From Aquabacter spiritensis (lineage in GTDB: Bacteria; Pseudomonadota; Alphaproteobacteria; Rhizobiales; Xanthobacteraceae): a DNA stretch of 64,000 nt. The notes beneath the pieces are model-generated. The model made no database searches, was not told the origin of the DNA, and worked only from the letters and a program-made list of their open reading frames with translations. The stretch is taken from assembly GCF_004346185.1 (NCBI RefSeq), contig NZ_SMAI01000002.1:248001-312000 (forward strand). Direction: 5' to 3'. Shown in pieces: positions 54,476 to 62,333 of the stretch (position 1 is its first letter; every line of letters starts with the position of its first letter). A program made the translations under genes and the position numbers.

Positions 54476-55378
54476 TCAAAGCTCTGCGAGAAATCCGGTT
54501 TCCCCGATTGCCCGCTTGGTCTGCCGGATCACGGCGGCGATGTTCGCGCCCGTCGCCTCCAGCCGGTAGGCCGCATACATTATCTCCGATCCAACCGGCG
54601 GATGGGCGTCGAGGATACGCAGCTTTCCGTCGGCGTTCTCGGCCTCGATCAGCGGGAGAGGCAGGATGCCGATGCCGATGCCGCGCTTGATCAGTTGGGC
54701 GATCGCATAGACGCTGTTGCAGGGAATGAGGCGGGTCGGCTCGGCGCCCCCGCTTCGGAACCAGCGCGTCACGCTGGTCTCCGGCGAGGCGTGCGGCGGG
54801 ATGGTGAGGATCGGCGTGTCGCGGATGTCGTGTGCCGTCAGAGGCAGTTTCAGATTGACCCCGAGTCCGCCCACCCAACGGCGTTCGAGATAGCCGAGCG
54901 GCACCATCTGGAGATGCTGAGCGGTCACCGGATCGATGACGAAGCCGAGATCGATGCGCCGCTCCTTGGTATCCTCCACAAGGTCCGCGCTGGTGGAAAT
55001 GTGCAATTCGATCCGAAGATAGGGGTGGGCGGCGCCCAGACCGGCGAGCAAAGCCGGGAGACAGCGCACGGCGAACACTTCCGGCATGCCGATCCGGAGG
55101 GTGCCGCGCACCGGAGCCTCCGACCTCGCGAGATTTTGGATGCGCTCGGCTTCCCCGAGCATCAGGAAGGCGCGCTCCATCAGTTCGGTGCCGTCGTCCG
55201 TCAGGCTCATCCCGCTGCGGGAGCGGACGAACAACGTCGTTGCGAGCGCGGTTTCCAGTTCGCGGATGCGCAGCGAGACGGAGGGCTGGGAGAGGTTCAG
55301 ATGCAGTGCGGCATCGCGCACGGTGCCTTGTTTGGCGACCCAATAAAATGCTTCCAGCTGCGCGAGCGTAAACCGCAT
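54476..55378 (-). CDS. LysR family transcriptional regulator
   Basis: A 300-residue protein from ATG 55378. The N-terminal winged helix is typical (LAQLEAFYWVAKQGTVRDAALHLNLSQPSVSLRIRELE, in two segments), followed by a substrate-binding domain starting at RGTLRIGMPEVFAV. It is divergent from the HD gene at 55520 with a LysR-box-like inverted repeat between them, so it likely controls the HD, D-threonine-aldolase-like and RidA operon and itself. Confidence 0.95.
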   Translation of the reverse strand: MRFTLAQLEAFYWVAKQGTVRDAALHLNLSQPSVSLRIRELETALATTLFVRSRSGMSLTDDGTELMERAFLMLGEAERIQNLARSEAPVRGTLRIGMPEVFAVRCLPALLAGLGAAHPYLRIELHISTSADLVEDTKERRIDLGFVIDPVTAQHLQMVPLGYLERRWVGGLGVNLKLPLTAHDIRDTPILTIPPHASPETSVTRWFRSGGAEPTRLIPCNSVYAIAQLIKRGIGIGILPLPLIEAENADGKLRILDAHPPVGSEIMYAAYRLEATGANIAAVIRQTKRAIGETGFLAEL

Positions 55379-55411
55379 CGATTGTATTTTCCTATCTCAA
55401 CCCTTCAAATA

Positions 55412-55428
55412 TTCAAATTAGATTTGAA
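55412..55428. promoter_or_regulatory. LysR-box-like inverted repeat
   Basis: TTCAAATTAGATTTGAA is a 7-bp inverted repeat with a 3-bp spacer in an AT-rich divergent promoter between the LysR gene (start 55378) and the HD gene (start 55520). A further half-site-like TTCAAAT lies just upstream (55404-55410). Confidence 0.6.
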
Positions 55429-55519
55429 AATTCTTTCGTCTAGGATTCCGTCGCTGGCGCCAAGGCATCCTTTCAACCGCCGGTGACGCGCCAAGATACG
55501 GGCACGAGGACGGAAACCC

Positions 55520-56161
55520 ATGGCATCCGCCGGCACGAGCGACCTCGCCCAGAAGTCCGTGTCCGATGCTCTGCGCGCGACGGTGCGACGCGAGCTTCAG
55601 CCCGAGCTCGACGAAATCGGCAGCGAAACCTTGCGCGATCAGGTGGTCGAAGCCTGGGCCGTCGCCATTGCCCACACCTCTTTCACCTGCATCGGCGATC
55701 TGCGCGCTTCCGGCATGTGGCACAGCGACCGGCTGATCCGCGGCACGCAGGCCGATCACTTGCGCGGCGTGGCGGCCATCGCGCTTCAGATTGCGGCCGT
55801 GCTGAAACGGCAATTCCCCGAGCTTCCCGTGGATCGGGACATCCTGGTGGCGGGGGCGCTGTGCCACGATGTCGGCAAGCCCTACGAATACGATCCGGAG
55901 AAGCGGGCGCAGCGCAAGGCGCAGCCCAGCAGAGCCGGCTGGCCGCTCTTCCGCCATCCGCCCTACGGCATGCATGTCTGCCTCACCGTCGGTCTTCCCG
56001 ACGAGGTCGCACAGATCGCACTCGGCCATTCCTACGAAGGCGAAGTTCTGGCCCGCAGCCCAGAATGCACGATCGTGCACTATGCCGACAAATCCTATTG
56101 GCAGACCCTGCGGATCAGCGGGCTCATGATCGACGACTATACGGATGAGGTCGGGGCGTGA
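55520..56161 (+). CDS. HD-domain phosphohydrolase-like protein
   Basis: A 213-residue protein from ATG 55520. The HD metal site is visible: His80 in TQADHLRGV, His116-Asp117 in ALCHDVGKP and a later His in LGHSYEG. Such proteins hydrolyse phosphate esters of nucleotides or other metabolites; no YfbR- or RelA-like specificity marks were recognised. It begins an operon with the D-threonine-aldolase-like and RidA genes (121 bp gap to the next), so its substrate is probably pathway-related rather than a nucleotide signal. Confidence 0.88.
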   Translation: MASAGTSDLAQKSVSDALRATVRRELQPELDEIGSETLRDQVVEAWAVAIAHTSFTCIGDLRASGMWHSDRLIRGTQADHLRGVAAIALQIAAVLKRQFPELPVDRDILVAGALCHDVGKPYEYDPEKRAQRKAQPSRAGWPLFRHPPYGMHVCLTVGLPDEVAQIALGHSYEGEVLARSPECTIVHYADKSYWQTLRISGLMIDDYTDEVGA

Positions 56162-56281
56162 GGCGGCGGCTTTCGGTGCGGTCGGCGGTCCGATCCGGGC
56201 CTCGTTCGCCGCAGCGGATGGCGAAATCAGCCGGTTGGTGGACATATGGCGGGCGAGCCACTGGTTTGAACGGGACAGCGC

Positions 56282-57451
56282 ATGTTGCAGGATTTCACCG
56301 ATCGTCATAGCGACCTGCCGGATTGCATCGACGGCCTCCAGACGCCGTGCCTGCTTCTCGACGAGGGGCGCCTCGATGCCAATGTCGCGCGCATGCGCGC
56401 GCACCTCGACGCCTGCAACGTCGCTTTCCGGCCGCATCTGAAGACCGCAAAATCCCTCGACGTGACACAGCGCGTTCTGCCGCATCCGTCCGGCCCCGCG
56501 ACCGTCTCGACCCTCAAGGAGGCCGAGATATTCGCCAAGGCGGGGGTGAAGGACATGATCTATGCCGTCGGCATCGCCCCTGCCAAGCTGCCCCGTGTGC
56601 TTGCCCTGCGGCGGGCCGGCATCGACCTCGCCATCCTCGCAGATTGCCGCGTTCAGGCCGAAGCCATCGCGGCGGCATCGGCGGACGGCCCCCCACTCCC
56701 GACCTTGATCGAGATCGATTGCGACGGCCATCGCTCGGGCCTCGTGCCGGAGGATGCTGCGGAGATCGTCGCCGTCGGGCGGATCCTTGATGCGGCGGGG
56801 GCGCTGCGCGGCGTCCTGACCCATGCCGGCGGCAGCTATGGCGATCGCACGCCGGACGCATGCGCCGCGAGCGCCGCGCGCGAGCGTGCGGGGGCGGTGG
56901 CGGCGGCCGAGCACCTGCGGGGAGCTGGCCTTCCCTGCCCGGTGGTGAGCGTCGGCTCGACCCCCACCGCCGCATCCGGCGCGGATTTCGCCGGCATCAC
57001 CGAGGTGCGCGCCGGTGTCTTCATGTTCTTCGATCTGGTCCAGGCCGGAATCGGGGTCTGCACCACCGACGACATCGCGCTGTCGGTGTTGACCAGCGTG
57101 ATCGGCCACCGCAGGGACAAAGGCTGGATCATCGTCGATGCCGGCTGGATGGCGATGTCGCGCGATCTCGGCACCGCCGACCAGCCGGTGAATCAGTTCT
57201 ACGGCCTCGTCTGCGGTCCCGACGGCGTGCCGATCCCCGACCTCGTCATGGTCGCCGCCAATCAGGAGCACGGCATCCTTGCCTGCCGGCCCGGCCGCCC
57301 GACCGCGCTCCCGGACCTCCCGGTCGGTGCGCGGCTCCGCATTCTTCCGAACCACGCCTGCGCGACCGCCGCGCAGCATGACGGATATGTCGTGGTGCGC
57401 GCCGGCTCCGACCGCATCCATGGCTATTGGCCGCGCTTCGGAGGATGGTGA
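56282..57451 (+). CDS. D-threonine aldolase / D-serine dehydratase-like PLP enzyme (DSD1 family)
   Basis: A 389-residue protein from ATG 56282 with an alanine-racemase-like N-terminal barrel: the PLP Lys is near 54 in FRPHLKTAKS, and further barrel segments are TVSTLKEAEIFAKAG and VSVGSTPT. The C-terminal metal-site segment PNHACATAAQHDGYVVV carries the His and Cys ligands of the D-threonine aldolase and D-serine/hydroxyaspartate dehydratase group. It acts on D-configured beta-hydroxy amino acids, complementing the L-specific aldolase-like enzyme at 40802. Followed 5 bp later by RidA. Confidence 0.92.
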   Translation: MLQDFTDRHSDLPDCIDGLQTPCLLLDEGRLDANVARMRAHLDACNVAFRPHLKTAKSLDVTQRVLPHPSGPATVSTLKEAEIFAKAGVKDMIYAVGIAPAKLPRVLALRRAGIDLAILADCRVQAEAIAAASADGPPLPTLIEIDCDGHRSGLVPEDAAEIVAVGRILDAAGALRGVLTHAGGSYGDRTPDACAASAARERAGAVAAAEHLRGAGLPCPVVSVGSTPTAASGADFAGITEVRAGVFMFFDLVQAGIGVCTTDDIALSVLTSVIGHRRDKGWIIVDAGWMAMSRDLGTADQPVNQFYGLVCGPDGVPIPDLVMVAANQEHGILACRPGRPTALPDLPVGARLRILPNHACATAAQHDGYVVVRAGSDRIHGYWPRFGGW

Positions 57452-57456
57452 GCACC

Positions 57457-57882
57457 ATGTCCGACCCCGACATTCTCCCGGTCCTGACAGCGGGCGCCCC
57501 GGCCCCCGGCGGTCATTACACGCAGGCCATCGTCCATGGCGGCCTGGTCTATGTCTCCGGCCAGCTTCCAACGGTCGTCGGCGCCCCGCACGATCCCGGG
57601 GCGCCGTTCGAGACCCAACTGCGCCGCGTCCTCGCCAATCTGGACGCCATCCTCGCCGCGTCGGGCTCGGGTCCGGACCGGTTGCTGAAGGTCACCGCCT
57701 ATATCGTCGGCGGCGCCAATTGGCCGGCCTTCAACCGCCTCTATGCCGAGCATCTCGGCGAGACCCGGCCCGCGCGGTCCGTGGTCCCGGTTCCGGAACT
57801 GCATTACGGCTATCTCGTCGAGATCGATGCAATCGCCGCGCAGCGTCCCGCGAGCCCGTCCGGCACGGAACCGACCGCCTGA
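57457..57882 (+). CDS. RidA family enamine/imine deaminase
   Basis: A 141-residue protein; ATG 57457 is preferred among three close in-frame starts (57445 and upstream). The family core is visible (VYVSGQLPT, NLDAILAASGSG, ETRPARSVVPVPEL with the substrate-binding Arg near 107). RidA proteins hydrolyse reactive enamine/imine intermediates released by PLP dehydratases. Its place directly after a D-serine-dehydratase-like gene argues that an imino acid intermediate arises in this pathway. Confidence 0.92.
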   Translation: MSDPDILPVLTAGAPAPGGHYTQAIVHGGLVYVSGQLPTVVGAPHDPGAPFETQLRRVLANLDAILAASGSGPDRLLKVTAYIVGGANWPAFNRLYAEHLGETRPARSVVPVPELHYGYLVEIDAIAAQRPASPSGTEPTA

Positions 57883-58082
57883 TCGGGCCGCCCCGCCGCG
57901 CGCCGATCCGAAGCGGCACCGGCGGCGCCTCGTCGGGCGGCATGACCGCCCGGTAGGAAGAGGCTATGCTGCGTTGAGGATCCGACCGGGGCCGGCGCAC
58001 CCGATCGGTCGTTCGCCTCGCACGGTGGACGATGGGATGCCTGCTGCGGCGCGGGTTCCCAGCGGGCGCGCGGATCCGGACC

Positions 58083-59183
58083 ATGTGGCTCGACGCCTTC
58101 GCTCCCCTGCATGACGGACCCGCCGGCGCCGCGGCTTCGGCATTCCGTCCGTTCGGCATCCGTTCGGTCGCGATGGGCGGACGCCGCGTTCCGGTGGTGG
58201 AGGACGTGCCGGCGCACCTGTCCTTCGCCCGTCTGCGTCGTTTCCGCGGCGCCGGGCCGGACCGCAGCGTTCTCGTCGTCGCCCCTTTGGCGGGGAGCTT
58301 CCCGGTGCTGATGCGCGACCTCGTGGTCGGCCTGCTCCGCCACGCCGCCTGCGTCGCCGTGACCGAATGGCCGGACGCGCGCCATGTGCCCGCAGCTCTG
58401 GGGCGCTTCGGTTTCGACGAGAATTGCCTCGAGGTCGCGCAGATGACCCGGGCGCTCGGTCCGGGGGCGCACGTCGTCGGCGTCTGTCAGGGCGTCATTC
58501 CCGCGCTCGCGGCGAGCGCGCTCCTGGCGGAGGAGGGGGTAGCGCCGCTCAGCCTCGCTTTGCTCGGCGGGCCGGTCGATCCCTTGCGCGCGCCGACCCG
58601 CGTCGACCGGATCCTGGCGGAGCGGCCGCTCTCCGATCTCGCGGCGGGCCTGACGGATACGGTTCCCGCCGGCTTTCCCGGCGCGGGCCGGCGGGTGCTC
58701 CCGCGGCGGCGTCAGATGCAGACCTTCGGCTTTTATCTCTGGCGGCAGGCGCTGTCGGGCGGCGAACTGCCGATCAAGCTCATTGCGGACGACGGTGAGG
58801 ACCCGTTTTCCTATCCGCTCGCGCGGCTGTGCTGGGACATGATGGACATCCCGGCGGAATTCTTCCTGGAGACCGTCGAGCGGGTCTTCAAGGCGCGGGC
58901 GCTGCCGTCCGGCACCCTGGAGGTCGCCGGGCGGCGGGTGCGGTTCGACGCGCTCGTGCGCACCGCGCTGCTCACCGCCGAGGCCGAGAAGGACGACATC
59001 GCCGCGCCGGGCCAGACCGTGGCGGCGCACGATCTCTGCCGCGCGGTGCCGCACGATCTGCGCCGTCGGCTACTCGTGCCAGCCGCCGGGCATTTCTCGC
59101 TGTTTCATGGCGGGCGGATGCGGGAGACGGTGCTTCCCGGCTGCGTCCGCCTGATGGAGATGGCGGAGCACAGGCTCGGGTGA
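58083..59183 (+). CDS. phaZ: Intracellular polyhydroxyalkanoate depolymerase (PhaZ type)
   Basis: About 366 residues from ATG 58083; an upstream ATG at 58032 would add 17 mostly basic residues that look non-conserved. The family lipase box is of the Cys type, GVCQGVIPALA, with an Asp-containing EAEKDDIAAPGQT loop and the His in PAAGHFSLFHG near the end. These match intracellular short-chain PHB depolymerases, in which Cys replaces Ser. The N-terminus is shorter than in typical members (400 or more residues). It mobilises stored poly-3-hydroxybutyrate. No PHA synthase is in the window. Confidence 0.88.
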   Translation: MWLDAFAPLHDGPAGAAASAFRPFGIRSVAMGGRRVPVVEDVPAHLSFARLRRFRGAGPDRSVLVVAPLAGSFPVLMRDLVVGLLRHAACVAVTEWPDARHVPAALGRFGFDENCLEVAQMTRALGPGAHVVGVCQGVIPALAASALLAEEGVAPLSLALLGGPVDPLRAPTRVDRILAERPLSDLAAGLTDTVPAGFPGAGRRVLPRRRQMQTFGFYLWRQALSGGELPIKLIADDGEDPFSYPLARLCWDMMDIPAEFFLETVERVFKARALPSGTLEVAGRRVRFDALVRTALLTAEAEKDDIAAPGQTVAAHDLCRAVPHDLRRRLLVPAAGHFSLFHGGRMRETVLPGCVRLMEMAEHRLG

Positions 59184-59200
59184 AGGGGCGCGCCCCCACG

Positions 59201-59914
59201 TCACTGCAGAGCGGGCTTCGACACCGCGTGCACCGCACTCGCGCTCGTCGTGTCGGCCGATGCCGGCATGGCGGCGGGCGCCGCTTGGGTGGCGATGTCC
59301 GGGGCGGGAGCTGGCTTGGGGCGGCGCGGGCGGGTAACGGAGACGATGGCCGCGATCACTTCGGCATGGAGCTTCGGCGACTTTTCGATGTTGAAATGGT
59401 CGATCGCACCGAGATCGTCGAGATTGCGGTTCACCAATTGGCCGCGAAACCCCGGCCCGGTCTCCAGCCGCTTACCGAAGCCGTTGTTCGACTGATAATA
59501 ATTGATGAAGCGTCCGGAGGTCCGGCCAATTTCGGTCACGCCCACCGGATCGAAGGTGACGACGAGACGGGGCGATACGCCGAGGTCCGTCATGCGCTCC
59601 GCCATTTTGATCGCCGCGTCGGCGCCGAGCGAATGGCCGATGATGATGACCGGCGGACGGCCCCGGGTTTTCGCGAAGGATACGGCCTGATCCGCGAGCG
59701 CCGGCCATCGGCCGTGCTCGTAGACTTCCGCGTCGATGCCGCGCGCCCGCAGCTTCGCGCCGAGATCGTCCATGCCCTGGGAGAACACGTTGGCGAGGCC
59801 GCGCATCAAATAGACCTTGCCGATGCTCTGCGCGCTGGCGACCGAAAAACTGGCGGGCAACAAAAACGCGAGCGCCGCAACCAGCGCACCCACCAAGCGC
59901 AAACCAGCCTTCAT
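59201..59914 (-). CDS. Exported alpha/beta-hydrolase-fold protein (copy A)
   Basis: A 237-residue protein from ATG 59914, with a signal peptide (RLVGALVAALAFLLPASFSVASA, cleavage near 32). A core hydrolase segment with the nucleophile elbow IIGHSLGADAAIKMAERM and a VTFDPVG strand resembles lipase/thioesterase-type proteins. A proline- and alanine-rich tail follows. It is paralogous to the next gene (shared IGKVYLMRGLANVFS, GHSLGADAA, DHFNIEKSP). The substrate is unknown; periplasmic location. Confidence 0.85.
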   Translation of the reverse strand: MKAGLRLVGALVAALAFLLPASFSVASAQSIGKVYLMRGLANVFSQGMDDLGAKLRARGIDAEVYEHGRWPALADQAVSFAKTRGRPPVIIIGHSLGADAAIKMAERMTDLGVSPRLVVTFDPVGVTEIGRTSGRFINYYQSNNGFGKRLETGPGFRGQLVNRNLDDLGAIDHFNIEKSPKLHAEVIAAIVSVTRPRRPKPAPAPDIATQAAPAAMPASADTTSASAVHAVSKPALQ

Positions 59915-60049
59915 GACCACACCGTTCCTTGCCTGTCGTGTTCTGCCAATCATTGCATGCGGCAGCAACGGCCGGGTCGCAGCTTGGTTGCTCCGTCCCG
60001 GTCAAAATGCGCCGGTTTTCGAGCGGGCGTTGCCGGTTTGCATCAGTTG

Positions 60050-60802
60050 CTATTCGAAGCCGCGCGTCTGGCGGATCTGCCCCCACACCATCGGCCCGGC
60101 CTGTGCGGATGCGGAGGGTCCGGCGCTGGCGGGCGGGTTCCGCCCCCGCGCCGTGTCTCGAAGGGAGCGACGCGAAAAGTGCGGGTTGCGGGGTTTCACT
60201 GGCGGCAGGGGCACGGCTGCGACGGGGCGCGCAGGCAGCGTCGCCAGAAGCGTGTCGAGGACGGCGGCGTGAAGATCGGGCGATTTTTCCAGGTTGAAAT
60301 GATCGAGCCCGGGTGCGCCCGACAAGTCGTGATTCTCGATCTTGCCCCGGAAGCCGGGACCGTCGACCAGCGGCCGGCCATAGCCGTTGTCGGATTGGAA
60401 ATAATTGACGAAGCGCCCTTGCGCCTCCTCCACCATGCCGGTCCCCACGGGATCGAACGTGATGACGAGGGACGGCGGCACGCCCAGCTCGGTCATACGC
60501 GCGGCCATCCGCAGCGCCGCGTCGGCACCGAGGGAATGGCCGATGACGGCGACGGGGGCGCCGTCATGGCCGCGCGACCAGGCGACGGCGGCGCGCGCCA
60601 GTTCGGGCCAGGTGCCGAAGGGATGGACCTCGGCCGCGATGCCGGCGCCGCCGAGCCGGTCGGCGAGGTCGTCGAGCCCATAGGAGAAGACGTTGGCAAT
60701 CCCGCGCATCAGATAGACGCGGCCGACCACTTCGCCGCGTGCGTCTGCAGTCGGAAGCGTTGTACCAATCCAAACCGCGAGGGCGAACACGCCTCGTCTC
60801 AT
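60050..60802 (-). CDS. Exported alpha/beta-hydrolase-fold protein (copy B)
   Basis: A 250-residue protein from ATG 60802 (GGGGA upstream), with a short signal peptide (FALAVWIGTTLPTADA). It shares the pattern of copy A: GRVYLMRGIANVFSYG, the elbow VIGHSLGADAALRMAARM, VITFDPVGTG and LDHFNLEKSPDLHA, then a basic proline-rich tail ending in GFE. The two copies lie in tandem on the same strand with a 135-bp gap, a recent-looking local duplication that has since diverged. Confidence 0.85.
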   Translation of the reverse strand: MRRGVFALAVWIGTTLPTADARGEVVGRVYLMRGIANVFSYGLDDLADRLGGAGIAAEVHPFGTWPELARAAVAWSRGHDGAPVAVIGHSLGADAALRMAARMTELGVPPSLVITFDPVGTGMVEEAQGRFVNYFQSDNGYGRPLVDGPGFRGKIENHDLSGAPGLDHFNLEKSPDLHAAVLDTLLATLPARPVAAVPLPPVKPRNPHFSRRSLRDTARGRNPPASAGPSASAQAGPMVWGQIRQTRGFE

Positions 60803-61028
60803 CGTCAGGTCCCCGTCGGCCTCCGATCCCAGCGGCTCCGAATCGCGACAGAGCGGCGGACCGCCGCCACGTGGGGGCACAGAGGTGCCGCTGCCCGGAT
60901 TCCGCTCCGGCTAAGCTTAACCCTATACCGCATCCCGCCGCGCGGGGGAGGCGATGCGGGGCATAGTAAAGAAAGGGTTTCCGCCGGTCCTGCGGCCGCT
61001 CCGGCCTTCGGCTCAGCCGTGCGATGCC

Positions 61029-61649
61029 TCAGACATCGGCGCTCGGATGCCAGAGCGGTCGGTATCCGTGCGCGAGAGCGGCGAGGGTCGAGAGCGGCGT
61101 GAGGAGGGCGAGCGGGCCGTCGGGGCGGGGGCCGGCGTCGCTCCAGCCGCCGAAGCCGAATTTCAGGCGCCGGCTGCCGCGGAGCGCGAAGGCGGTTCCC
61201 TCCGCCGCATAGATCGCACCGTCCGGAAGCGCGCCCGCTGCGTGACGCCGCCGCGCGGGATCCGGCCGTTCAGCAGATCTCCGTTCGGCGTGCAGCCGGT
61301 GGTCGATCGCCTCTGCGGTCGGGGCCGACATGGCGGAGGCGCCCCCAAATGCGTGGGCAAAAGCCCGCGCCGCATCGCCGCGACAGGCGAAGCAGGGCCG
61401 ATGGCCGGCGGCGAGCGCCACCACTTCGTCGAGGAAGAACAGTTCCGTATAGCCCGCGCCCATGACGCGGCGCGGCCGCCCCCGTTCGGCAAGCGTGCAG
61501 CAGATCCAGCGGCGCGAAGCGAAGGTGCGGCCAAGAAGCGTCCGGGTCGCGGGATCGTGCAGCCGGCCCCCGCGATTGCCCATCAGCAGGCCCCGCTCCG
61601 GGACCGCGAGGATCCGCCCGAACGGATCGACCCGGTTCTGGAGCGGCAC
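61029..61649 (-). CDS. Conserved protein of unknown function in the lut operon
   Basis: A 206-residue protein from GTG 61649, starting 3 bp after the lutC stop, so it is almost certainly co-translated with it. The N-terminus PLQNRVDPFGRILAVPERGLLMGNRGG and the segments TELFFLDEVVALAAGHRPCFACRGDAARAF look conserved and I recall similar uncharacterised proteins in proteobacteria, but no domain with known activity is visible. The CFAC pair could bind metal. No signal peptide or membrane helix. Function unknown; a link to lactate oxidation is positional only. Confidence 0.8.
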   Translation of the reverse strand: MPLQNRVDPFGRILAVPERGLLMGNRGGRLHDPATRTLLGRTFASRRWICCTLAERGRPRRVMGAGYTELFFLDEVVALAAGHRPCFACRGDAARAFAHAFGGASAMSAPTAEAIDHRLHAERRSAERPDPARRRHAAGALPDGAIYAAEGTAFALRGSRRLKFGFGGWSDAGPRPDGPLALLTPLSTLAALAHGYRPLWHPSADV

Positions 61650-61652
61650 GGC

Positions 61653-62333
61653 TCAGCCCGGCTCGCCCACCAGCAGCACATGGAGGCTGCGCGGGCCATG
61701 GGCGCCGAGCAGCAGGGTCTGCTCGATATCGGCGGAGCGCGACGGGCCGGTGATCCAATTGACGGTGCGCGGCATTTCCCCGGGGCCATAGGCTGCGCGC
61801 ACCCGGTCCCACACCGTCTCGTAATCGCCCGCAACGTCGGCCGCTTGCACCACGACGAGGTGATAATCGGGCAACAGGTTCAGGGTCGAGGGATTGTCCG
61901 GCCCCGACAGCATCACCACCGTCCCGGATTCGGCGATCCCCGCAAAGGCATGGGATAGGCCGACGAGCTGGCGGCCGTCCGAGGCACCGATCCAGACGTC
62001 GAGCGTCGGCTGGAGGTGCCAGGGCAGGTCGGCGAGGCGCGGATCGGCGCCCCGCAGGAGGGCCGGCGGCAGGTTGCGCGCGCGCAGATAGGCCGCGACC
62101 GCTTCCGGCACCACCGCCGCGTCCTGCAAATGGTCGAGCGTTCCGGCAGCGGCGAGCACCATCCGCTTGAACAGATCGAGCCGCTCGGCCGGGGGAAGTT
62201 GGGCGCGTTGCGGGATCACGCCGCGCGGATGTCCCGCGATCCGGCCGTCGACCTCCTGGCGCCGCGGCGCTTCCGCGCCCGTTACGCCGAGCGCACGCCG
62301 GACCGAAGCGAAGACGATGTCGCGTGAACTCAT
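61653..62333 (-). CDS. lutC: Lactate utilization protein C (LUD domain)
   Basis: A 226-residue protein from ATG 62333, overlapping the lutB stop (ATGA). A LUD-domain pattern is seen: the segment GLSHAFAGIAESGTVVMLSG, then STLNLLPDYHLVVVQAADV, and the end GPSRSADIEQTLLLGAHGPRSLHVLLVGEPG, diagnostic of LutC/YkgG. It is a component of the LutABC L-lactate oxidation complex, which allows growth on lactate independently of LldD. Confidence 0.95.
   Translation of the reverse strand: MSSRDIVFASVRRALGVTGAEAPRRQEVDGRIAGHPRGVIPQRAQLPPAERLDLFKRMVLAAAGTLDHLQDAAVVPEAVAAYLRARNLPPALLRGADPRLADLPWHLQPTLDVWIGASDGRQLVGLSHAFAGIAESGTVVMLSGPDNPSTLNLLPDYHLVVVQAADVAGDYETVWDRVRAAYGPGEMPRTVNWITGPSRSADIEQTLLLGAHGPRSLHVLLVGEPG

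Noticed and set aside
59185-59196. GGGGCGCGCCCC palindrome between convergent genes as a terminator
   Set aside because: A self-complementary 12-mer without loop or T-run cannot form a normal terminator hairpin.
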